From JADGOV01 sp963814355 (GTDB lineage: Bacteria > Actinomycetota > Actinomycetes > JADGOV01): 64,000 bases of DNA. Position 1 is the first letter of the stretch. Each line of letters starts with the position of its first letter. Position numbers and translations under genes: made by a program. Location: assembly GCA_963814355.1 (NCBI GenBank), contig CAWFCZ010000018.1:620001-684000 (forward strand). The letters run 5' to 3'. Positions 57,230 to 64,000 of this stretch are shown here, in pieces. Under the pieces are notes generated by a model, which did not search any database, was not told the origin of the DNA, and saw only the letters and a program-made list of their open reading frames with translations.

Positions 57230-60205
57230 TCAGCCCGGGGACGTCGTTCCGCTCGGCGTCGTGCCCGGCGACGTTGGGGGCGACGCCGCCGGCGAGGTGC
57301 CGGACGCAGCCGGGGAGGGCGCCGCGGGCGACGGGGTTGCCGTTGCTTTGGTCAGCGCCGAAAGCCGCTGCAGCGCCGCCTGCAGCCGGGTTTGGGCTGC
57401 GCCGTACGCGGTGAAGTCACCCGCTTTGAGGGCCGCCTGGCCGTCGGCGTACGCCTTGTTCGCCGTCGCGATCGCCGTCTTGACCGCCGCGTTGAGGTTG
57501 CCGGTCACCGGGCCCCCTCCGCCACCGGTCGGCGGTGGCGTCACGGTAGTGGTCTTGAACACCTCGTCGAGCGCAGCAGCCAGCGTCGGCTTGTAGGAGA
57601 TCACTCCGTTGAACTCGACCAGGACCCGCTTCATGGTCGGGTAGGAGGTCGCTCCGGTGGACTTCACATAGACCGGCTCGATGTAGATCAAGCCTCCGCC
57701 GAGCGGCAGGGTCAGCAGGTTGCCGAGGTCCACGTCGGAACCGCCACGCCGCAGCAGGCTCAGCTCGGTCGCCGCCGGGGTGAAGGACTCGAAGTTGTTC
57801 GCCACCTGCCCGGGACCGTCGGCCTGGGTGTTGCTCGGCAGCTGCAGGACGATCATCTTCCCGTACGTCGGCGCCGCCGGGTCGCTGTCGACGGCGATGA
57901 AGGCCGCCATGTTCGGCCGGGCATTGGCCACCAGGGCGGAGGTCAGGCGGAAGGACGCCCCCGACTCACCGGGCAGCCCCAAGGTCAGGTAGTACGGCGG
58001 CTGGTCCGCGCTGCCGGCCTGCTTGGTGGGATCCGGTGGCACCTTCCAATAGTCGCTGCCGGTGTAGAACGAAGCCGGGTCGCTGACGTGGAACTTGGTG
58101 AGCAGGTCGCGCTGCACCTTGAAGAGGTCTTCGGGGTACCGGAAATGGGCCCGCAACTCGGGCAAGATCGCCGAGGTGTCCTTGATGATCCCCGGGAAGG
58201 CCTTTGCCCAGGTTTCCAGGACCGGGTCCCTGGGGCCCCAGCGGTAGAGGCTTACCGTGCCGTCGTAGGCGTCGACGACGGCCTTGACCGAGTTGCGGAT
58301 GTAGTTGACTTCGCTTCGCCCCTGGGCCGCCACCGAGGTCGAGGTACGGGTCAGGGCATCTGCCGTGATGTCCCCGAGCACCCGACGTTCGGAGTAGGGA
58401 TAGCCGTCACTCGTGGTGTAACCGTCCAGGATCCAGACAATCTTTCCACCGACGACTGCCGGGTAAGGGTCGCCGTCGACGGTGAGCCAGGGCGCGACCT
58501 TCTGCACCCGGGCCCGCGGTTCACGGATGTAGAGAATCTTGGAATCGGAGTTGACCCCGCTGGACAGGACGAGGTTCTTCTCCCGGAACCGGTAGGCGTA
58601 CAGCAACTGCCGCAGCTTCGATCCCATGTCTACCCCGCCCTTGCCCTCATACGTGCTTTTCCGCTGCCCGCTGGCGTCGCTGGTGGGGTAATCCAGCTCG
58701 CGCGGGGTTGTCTTGCCGGGTGCTCCGACCACCGAGTACGTGGGTGAGTTCTCCCCGAAGTACACCCCAGGCTGGGTAACGTTCAGCTTGCCCTTGACCG
58801 GGATATCGCTCTCGTTGAACTGCGGCTTACCGTCGGTGTCGACCGTGTCACTCGGCGCAGCCACGATGCCGTACCCGTGGGTGTACACCAGATGCGAGTT
58901 GATCCAGTTCTGCTGGTTGGGCGTCAACCCGTCGACGTTGATGTCCCGGACGGCGACGACCTCCTCCTGGTTGGTGCGGCCCAGGTTGTACCGGTCGATG
59001 TCCAGCACATCGGGGAACTTGTAATAGTTCTTGAAGCCCTGCAGCTGCTGGTAGGTCTGCTGCACGATGTTCGGGTCGAGCAGCCGGACGTTGGTCAGCG
59101 TGGGCTTGTTGGCCCGCAAAGCCTGCAGATCCTCGGACAGCGTCCCGCCGTAGTCTTTGAACACCACGTCGGAACCCGGCCGAATGCCGTAGGCGGCCCG
59201 GGTCGCGGCGATGTGACGCTGGATGTAGACCCGCTCCTTGTCCACCTCACTCGGCTTGACCTGGAACTGCTGGATGACCGCCGGATATAGCCCGCCGATG
59301 AGCAGCGCGCACAGCGCCAGGAGCCCGAGCCCGATGGACGGCAGCGCCCAGCCCTTGGAAAAGACGTTGGCGAAGAACAGCCCGGCACAGATCAGCGCCA
59401 CGAACATCAGGATCGTCTTTGCCGGCAGGACGGCGTTGATGTCGGTGTAGGAGGCACCGGTATTGACGAAGCCCCGGCGGGAGAACGACAGCCCGTAGCG
59501 GTCCAGCCAGTACGCCGCCGCCTTGAGCAGGACGAAGACGCCCAGCAGCACCGATAGGTGCGCCCGGGCCGCCGGGGTCAGCTTGTCGCCCGGGGATTGC
59601 AGCCGCAGCCCGCCGTAGAGGTAGTGGGTGGCGGCCGCGGCGAGCAGGCAGAGCACCACCACGAAGAACGCGAAGCCCAGCACGAACCGCTGAAACGGGT
59701 AGGTGAAGGTGAAGTAGGAGATGTCCTTGTGAAATTGCGGATCGGTCTGCCCGAAGGGGACGGCGTTACGCCACAGCAGCCAGGTGCTCCACCGCGAGGC
59801 GGCCGAGGAACCGGCCATCAGCCCAAGGAGGCCGAGCAGAGCCAGCAACACCCACCGGCGGTATGGGTCCAGTCCGACCCGGTAGCGCTCGAGTCCCTGC
59901 TGCTCCGGTGAGAGCGGGCGGAACGGGGGCCGGAGCCGGTGGGCCACGACGATGTTCGCCCCGACCAGCAGCGCGGTGATCAGGCCGAAGACGGCGAAGA
60001 GCAGCAGACGGGTACGCCACTCGGTGGTGAAGACCTTGGAGAAGTTCACTGATCGGAACCACAACAGGTCGGTGTAGAAGGAGGTGAAGATGCTGCCCAG
60101 GACGAGGACCACGATGCCGGCCACGACGATCGGGACCAGCAACTTGGGCCCGCGTCCGAGCCGAGGTCTCGGCAGGCGCTGGCCGGATGGCATACGAAAG
60201 GACAT
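57230..60205 (-). CDS. UPF0182 family large membrane protein
   Basis: A 991-residue conserved actinobacterial protein of unknown function, starting MSFRMPSGQRLPRPRLGRGP. Seven hydrophobic helices lie in the first about 320 residues; a large extracytoplasmic domain follows (HLVYTHGYGIVAAPSDTVDT, RYPEDLFKVQRDLLTKFHVS). The C-terminal tail is Pro/Ala/Ser/Thr rich and low complexity. Its intact length of nearly 3 kb contrasts with the shredded genes to its left. ATG 60205 is the likely start; the frame is open to 60247. Confidence 0.93.
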   Translation of the reverse strand: MSFRMPSGQRLPRPRLGRGPKLLVPIVVAGIVVLVLGSIFTSFYTDLLWFRSVNFSKVFTTEWRTRLLLFAVFGLITALLVGANIVVAHRLRPPFRPLSPEQQGLERYRVGLDPYRRWVLLALLGLLGLMAGSSAASRWSTWLLWRNAVPFGQTDPQFHKDISYFTFTYPFQRFVLGFAFFVVVLCLLAAAATHYLYGGLRLQSPGDKLTPAARAHLSVLLGVFVLLKAAAYWLDRYGLSFSRRGFVNTGASYTDINAVLPAKTILMFVALICAGLFFANVFSKGWALPSIGLGLLALCALLIGGLYPAVIQQFQVKPSEVDKERVYIQRHIAATRAAYGIRPGSDVVFKDYGGTLSEDLQALRANKPTLTNVRLLDPNIVQQTYQQLQGFKNYYKFPDVLDIDRYNLGRTNQEEVVAVRDINVDGLTPNQQNWINSHLVYTHGYGIVAAPSDTVDTDGKPQFNESDIPVKGKLNVTQPGVYFGENSPTYSVVGAPGKTTPRELDYPTSDASGQRKSTYEGKGGVDMGSKLRQLLYAYRFREKNLVLSSGVNSDSKILYIREPRARVQKVAPWLTVDGDPYPAVVGGKIVWILDGYTTSDGYPYSERRVLGDITADALTRTSTSVAAQGRSEVNYIRNSVKAVVDAYDGTVSLYRWGPRDPVLETWAKAFPGIIKDTSAILPELRAHFRYPEDLFKVQRDLLTKFHVSDPASFYTGSDYWKVPPDPTKQAGSADQPPYYLTLGLPGESGASFRLTSALVANARPNMAAFIAVDSDPAAPTYGKMIVLQLPSNTQADGPGQVANNFESFTPAATELSLLRRGGSDVDLGNLLTLPLGGGLIYIEPVYVKSTGATSYPTMKRVLVEFNGVISYKPTLAAALDEVFKTTTVTPPPTGGGGGPVTGNLNAAVKTAIATANKAYADGQAALKAGDFTAYGAAQTRLQAALQRLSALTKATATPSPAAPSPAASGTSPAASPPTSPGTTPSGTTSPG

Positions 60206-60333
60206 GGTCGATCCAACGTAGCGGCAACTGCGCCGCACCGTCCGCAACCGGGGCGCGAATCGCGGCCGAGCCGCAACCTCCGACCCGAAGGACGCCCCGG
60301 GGGGCAGCCGCCCATCGAGGCGTCACGTCCAGC

Positions 60334-61374
60334 TCAACACGTCGGCACCGGACGGCCGGCCCGCAGGTCGGCGAGCCGGGCCAGGGCCTCGGAGAGGGTG
60401 GCGACCCGCACCAACTCGAGGCCGCGGGGCCGGTTCCGCTTCGCCGCTGAGCAGTTCTCCACCGGGGTCAGGAAGACCGTGGCGCCGACGTGCCGGGCGG
60501 CGACGACCTTTTGCGCCACACCGCCGATCGGACCTACCTTGCCGGCCTCGTTGATCGTGCCAGTGCCGGCGATGTGCCGCCCACCGTTGAGTTCGCCCGG
60601 GGTGAGGGTGTCGATGATGCCGAGGGTGAACATCAGCCCGGCGCTGGGCCCGCCCACGTCCTTGAGATTGATGGACACCGTGAACGGCGGATCGGGCCGT
60701 TCGGTGGTCGAGACCCCGATGATCGGCCGCTTCGGGTCCTGCGGATCGGGGATGGTGCCCAGCACCACACGCTGGGCCTTCCCGGCTCGGCGGATGTCCA
60801 ACGACACCGAGTGCCCCGGCGTACGTTGCCCGATCAAGGTGCGCAGGCTGGCGGCATCGGTGACCACTGTGCCGCCCACCCCGGTGATCACATCTCCGAC
60901 CCGCAACCGGCCGTCGGCCGGGGCTCCCTTGGAGACCAGGGCCACCACGACCTGGATGCGGAACGGCACCTTGAGATTGGTCAGCGCCGCGGTGATGGCC
61001 TCCTGCTGGGAGTCGACCATTTCCTGGGTGTTCTGCTGCTCGACGACCTGCTCGCTCTCCCCCGGCGGATAGATCACGTCCTGCGGAAGCACCGCGGCGT
61101 GCGGGTCGAACCAGCCGACGAGGGCCTGGGCGAGCGTCAACTGGTCGGACGGGCCGCCGCGCACCCCCACCGTCGTGAGATCGAGGTGTCCGCTGGTCGG
61201 ATAGGTCGCACGGCCCTTCACCGTGATGATCGGCGTGCCGTCGGCACGCTTGCCGAGAGTGTTGGTCACCGGACCGGGCACGAGCTCCACGTACCGCACG
61301 GGCAAGGTCAGTCCGACCAGCAGCAGGATCAACGCGACCGGGCCGGCGGAGAGCAAGGCCGGTCGAGACGACAT
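60334..61374 (-). CDS. PDZ and Lon-like (S16) protease, YlbL family
   Basis: A 346-residue membrane-anchored protease. An N-terminal helix (ALLSAGPVALILLLVGLTLP) is followed by a PDZ domain (APADGRLRVGDVITGVGGTV) and a Lon-type catalytic domain with Ser244 in VGGPSAGLMFTLGI and Lys289 in GKVGPIGGVAQKVVAA, the S16 dyad. It acts outside the membrane on unknown substrates, and commonly lies next to the UPF0182 gene in actinobacteria, as here. Confidence 0.92.
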   Translation of the reverse strand: MSSRPALLSAGPVALILLLVGLTLPVRYVELVPGPVTNTLGKRADGTPIITVKGRATYPTSGHLDLTTVGVRGGPSDQLTLAQALVGWFDPHAAVLPQDVIYPPGESEQVVEQQNTQEMVDSQQEAITAALTNLKVPFRIQVVVALVSKGAPADGRLRVGDVITGVGGTVVTDAASLRTLIGQRTPGHSVSLDIRRAGKAQRVVLGTIPDPQDPKRPIIGVSTTERPDPPFTVSINLKDVGGPSAGLMFTLGIIDTLTPGELNGGRHIAGTGTINEAGKVGPIGGVAQKVVAARHVGATVFLTPVENCSAAKRNRPRGLELVRVATLSEALARLADLRAGRPVPTC

Positions 61375-61394
61375 TCAGCCAGCGTACGGCCAGG

Positions 61395-61880
61395 TCAGGG
61401 GCTCCCGACCCACTCCGAGCCGCCGTCGGCGAATTGCTGATGCTTCCAGATCGGGACCTCGGCCTTCAAGCGGTCGATCAAGGACCGGCAGGCGTCGAGC
61501 GCAGCCCCGCGGTGTGCGCCGGCCACCGCCACCACGACAGCCAGGTCACCGACCGCCAGCTCACCCACCCGGTGGACCGCGGCGAGCCGCAGCACCGGGT
61601 ATTCGGCACGAACCCGCTCGGAGACCGCGCGCAGCGCCGAGATCGCTCCCGGATGTGCGGAGTAGCCCAGCGCGGACACCGACCGCCCGCCGTCCTGGTC
61701 GCGCACCACGCCGATGAATAGTGCGATACCGCCGGCCGCCGGGACGCCGACCGCCCGAAGCGCCTCGTCGACCGAGAGTGGGGTGTCGCGAATATCGATT
61801 AGCGCAAGAGCGCCGTCGGCCGGGGGATCGACGCGGGAGCCGACCGGGGAGCTGAGGTCACCGGGCGCCTCGGTATCCAT
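61395..61880 (-). CDS. moaE: Molybdopterin synthase catalytic subunit MoaE
   Basis: A 161-residue MoaE that, with thiocarboxylated MoaD, converts precursor Z to molybdopterin. Signature segments are GGIALFIGVVRDQDGGRSVS, AVHRVGELAVGDLAVVVAVA, HRGAALDACRSLIDRLKAEV and PIWKHQQFADGGSEWVG. The Lys in IWKHQ is catalytic in the family. No moaD is nearby. A MOSC-domain protein occurs at 38.8 kb, but there is no direct link. Confidence 0.92.
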   Translation of the reverse strand: MDTEAPGDLSSPVGSRVDPPADGALALIDIRDTPLSVDEALRAVGVPAAGGIALFIGVVRDQDGGRSVSALGYSAHPGAISALRAVSERVRAEYPVLRLAAVHRVGELAVGDLAVVVAVAGAHRGAALDACRSLIDRLKAEVPIWKHQQFADGGSEWVGSP

Positions 61881-61933
61881 CGGGCGACCCTAGTCCCGAG
61901 AGGGTAGACCCGACCCGGCCGACCTCGGCCCGG

Positions 61934-61939
61934 CTAGCG
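61934..61939 (+). promoter_or_regulatory. Possible -10 box (TAGCGT) before the metalloprotease gene
   Basis: CCGGCTAGCGTGGAGCG lies 8 bp before ATG 61947 and resembles an actinobacterial TAnnnT -10 element. It would give a nearly leaderless transcript. No clear -35 is visible, so this is tentative. Confidence 0.35.
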
Positions 61940-61946
61940 TGGAGCG

Positions 61947-63383
61947 ATGACGAATACGCCGTTTGGCTTCGGTCCGGGCAGTGGTAGCGGCGGCAACCAG
62001 CCGCCCGGCGGCGATCCCTTCGGCGGTCTCTTCGGTGGCGGCAACCCCGGTGACCTCGGGGCGGCCCTGCACCACTTCGCCGACCTGATGTCGTGGCAGG
62101 GCGGGCCGGTGAACTGGGACCTCGCCAAGCAGACAGCGCTGGCCGCCGCGGGAGCAGCCGACCCCGGCACCACGGCCGCAGAATCCGACGCCGTGGGCGA
62201 GGCGATCCGCCTCGCCGACATCTGGCTGGATGGCAGCACCGCGTTGCCTGCCGGCGTGACCGGGACCGAAGCGTGGAGCCGGCGACGCTGGGTCGAGGCC
62301 ACTCTGGAGGTGTGGCGGGAACTCGTCGACCCGATCGCCGCCCGGGTGGTCGACGCGATGGGGTCTGCGCTGGGGGCTTCGATCGGTACCGCGTTGGGTG
62401 GCCTGGCCGGTGGCGAGTTGCCGCCTGAGCTGGCCCGAGCGCTGCCGTCGGCGGAGCCGGGTGCCGCACTGCCGGATCTGTCCCAGATCACCGGACCGTT
62501 GCTCGGCATGCTCCGTCAGATGGGCGGTGCCGTCTTCGGCACCCAGGTCGGGCAGGCCCTGGGCAGCCTGGCGACGGAGGTGGTGTCGGCGACCGACGTG
62601 GGCCTGCCGCTCGGGCCGGCCGGGCGAGCCGCCCTGCTGCCGACCAATGTGGCGGCCTTCGGGGCCGGCCTGGGGGTGCCGGCGGAGGAGGTGCGGATTT
62701 ATCTGGCGTTGCGCGAGGCGGCCCACCACAGGCTGTTCAGCTCGGTGGGCTGGCTGCGGGCCCGGTTGCTCGGGGCGGTCGAGGCCTACGCCCGGGGCAT
62801 CAACGTCGACATGGATGCCCTCCAGGCGGCGGTCGCCGACCTGGATCCGACTGACCCGGCCGCCTTGCAGGACGCGTTGACCGGTGGGATGTTCGAACCT
62901 CAGACGAGCCCGGAGCAGCAGGCAGCGCTCGCCCGGCTGGAGACCCTGCTCGCCCTGGTCGAGGGCTGGGTCGACGAGGTGGTGGCCGCCGCCGCGCAGG
63001 GCCACTTGCCGGCCGCCGCCGCGCTGCGCGAGACGGTTCGGCGGCGGCGGGCCAGCGGCGGCCCGGCGGAGGAGACCTTCGCCACGTTGGTCGGGCTGGA
63101 GTTGCGACCCCGACGGCTGCGGGAGGCCGCCGCGCTATGGGAAGCGCTAGGCACCGCTCGCGGGCCGGAGGGCCGGGACGCGGTGTGGGCGCATCCAGAC
63201 CTGCTGCCGGCGGCGGCAGATCTGGATGACCCGGCCGGGTACGCGGCGGGCACCGACCGGCTGGACCTGAGCGCTCTGGAGGACACTACCGCTGCGACCG
63301 AGGCCGGCCCCTCCGACGCCGCACAGGGGCCGCCCTCGGGCGAGGGGGACGTCCCACCCGAGGCAAATACGCCGCCAGCCTGA
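61947..63383 (+). CDS. Zinc-dependent metalloprotease, actinobacterial (DUF2342)
   Basis: A 478-residue protein with a Gly-rich N-terminus (GFGPGSGSGGNQPPGGDPFG), LGGLAGGELPPELARALPSA and the expected metal-site helix RIYLALREAAHHRLFSSVGW. In most relatives the motif reads HExxH (HEVAHARLF); here it is REAAHHR, so the first His is replaced by Arg while the second His position is kept. Either zinc binding is altered or another residue substitutes. The C-terminal tail is acidic and Pro-rich. It is divergent from moaE. Confidence 0.85.
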   Translation: MTNTPFGFGPGSGSGGNQPPGGDPFGGLFGGGNPGDLGAALHHFADLMSWQGGPVNWDLAKQTALAAAGAADPGTTAAESDAVGEAIRLADIWLDGSTALPAGVTGTEAWSRRRWVEATLEVWRELVDPIAARVVDAMGSALGASIGTALGGLAGGELPPELARALPSAEPGAALPDLSQITGPLLGMLRQMGGAVFGTQVGQALGSLATEVVSATDVGLPLGPAGRAALLPTNVAAFGAGLGVPAEEVRIYLALREAAHHRLFSSVGWLRARLLGAVEAYARGINVDMDALQAAVADLDPTDPAALQDALTGGMFEPQTSPEQQAALARLETLLALVEGWVDEVVAAAAQGHLPAAAALRETVRRRRASGGPAEETFATLVGLELRPRRLREAAALWEALGTARGPEGRDAVWAHPDLLPAAADLDDPAGYAAGTDRLDLSALEDTTAATEAGPSDAAQGPPSGEGDVPPEANTPPA

Positions 63384-63399
63384 TCGCGCTCGGTTCGGA

Positions 63400-63975
63400 T
63401 CAGTCCGCGTCGGGCGCCAGGGGTTCCTCCCGTGCCCCGCGCGCCACGGCCGTGGCGTATCCCTCCAGGTAGCCACGCGCCCGGGCGGCCTGCGGGTAGC
63501 GATCGACCAACCGCCAGAAGCGTGCATCGTGCTCAGCGATCAGCAAATGGGCCAGCTCGTGCACCAGGACATAGTCCAGGACCCAGCCGGGCATAGCGGC
63601 CAGCCGGTCGGAGACCCTGATCGTGCGCTCGCCGATCGTGCAGGACCCCCACCGGCTGTGCTGGTTGCCGACCCACCGGACGCTTGCCGGCGGCGGTGCT
63701 TGGGCCAGATGTCGCTCACGCAACTCTGCGGTCCGTCGGGTCAGGCTCCCGTCGCTGAGCCGCCGCCGGTCCTCCCGGGCCGCCAGCCGGGACAGCATGG
63801 ACTCCACCCAGCGCTGCTCTTCCACGGCGGACAACCCGGCCGGCAGCCGGACTATCGTGCGGTCGCCATCGCGATAGGCCGATACGGTCCGCCGGCGTCG
63901 GGGGCTGCGGATCACTTCGACCCGCGACTCGGCAGGCTCCGGTGTCCACGACTGCTCGCTGGATTCTGGGCTCAC
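63400..63975 (-). CDS. M48-type metallopeptidase (YgjP-like)
   Basis: A 191-residue protein with the zinc motif VLVHELAHLLIAEHDARFWR (HExxH plus downstream His) and a preceding segment RWVGNQHSRWGSCTIGERTI, both diagnostic of the YgjP/WLM-like family. Cytosolic; substrates unknown. The GTG at 63975 gives the family-like N-terminus. It converges on the metalloprotease gene, with only 16 bp between stops. Confidence 0.88.
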   Translation of the reverse strand: MSPESSEQSWTPEPAESRVEVIRSPRRRRTVSAYRDGDRTIVRLPAGLSAVEEQRWVESMLSRLAAREDRRRLSDGSLTRRTAELRERHLAQAPPPASVRWVGNQHSRWGSCTIGERTIRVSDRLAAMPGWVLDYVLVHELAHLLIAEHDARFWRLVDRYPQAARARGYLEGYATAVARGAREEPLAPDAD

Positions 63976-64000
63976 CCGCGGAACGGTAGCCGAGCCGTCT

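Noticed and set aside
1..64000. CRISPR arrays, rRNA genes, prophage modules
   Set aside because: No regularly spaced repeats, rRNA-like segments or phage structural genes were seen.

Overview
This is a high-GC window from an actinomycete chromosome (Actinomycetota). The evidence is a mycothiol-type SigR/RsrA pair, an F420-type luciferase-like oxidoreductase, the actinobacterial 24-residue ribosomal protein bL37, a TB7.3-type single-domain biotin carrier, GTG/TTG starts and a tRNA-fMet with an encoded CCA. The genus cannot be fixed from the sequence; a Micromonosporales- or Frankiales-like organism would fit.

Layout. (A) 0.5-17.4 kb is conserved core. It holds an LLM oxidoreductase, a thioesterase-like protein divergent from a BsaP-like zinc ribbon, a PilT ATPase, the biotin carrier and biotin carboxylase, a DUF5317 protein, bL37, rsrA-sigR, a DksA-like protein, the coupled run aroA-rsgA-hisN-RsbW-like ATPase, a receiver-PAS-PAS protein, a DUF5995 exported protein, a LuxR giant with one homopolymer frameshift, and a DUF4389 membrane protein. 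Much of the accC/TB7.3/rshA/sigH/aroA/rsgA order resembles the Mycobacterium Rv3221c-Rv3228 region. (B) 17.5-56.9 kb is an accessory zone in advanced decay. It contains a kdp potassium operon whose kdpA is gone and whose place is taken by an IS1380-family element, multiply frameshifted kdpB, kdpD and kdpE, broken LuxR regulators, a broken sensor kinase/response regulator pair, a chimeric ABC permease, a broken sugar-binding protein and a serine protease without its active-site segment. Several in-frame chimeras (LuxR-DUF4386, DUF4386-hydrolase) look like products of deletion. Intact genes survive among them: a methyltransferase, two cupins, a hydrolase, an NmrA-type reductase, a redox cluster at 35.8-40.6 kb (flavin disulfide-type reductase, double muconolactone-isomerase-domain protein, SDR, MOSC-FNR-ferredoxin), a flavin monooxygenase, a hydrolase-LuxR fusion and OsmC. 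(C) 57.1-64 kb is core again: tRNA-fMet with a terminator, UPF0182, a PDZ/Lon-like protease, MoaE, a zinc-dependent metalloprotease and an M48/YgjP-like peptidase, all intact.

How the parts work together. SigR/RsrA is a thiol-redox switch, and a near-perfect SigR-type promoter sits upstream of sigR, implying autoregulation. The kdp remnant would have been a K+ uptake ATPase under KdpDE, but cannot work without kdpA. The contrast between about 24 kb of flanks with a single frameshift and about 39 kb of interior with more than twenty lesions argues for real gene decay rather than uniform sequencing error. Raw-read checks at the homopolymers would settle this. The decayed zone ends at the 3' end of tRNA-fMet, a common island boundary, but no integrase or matching att repeat was found.
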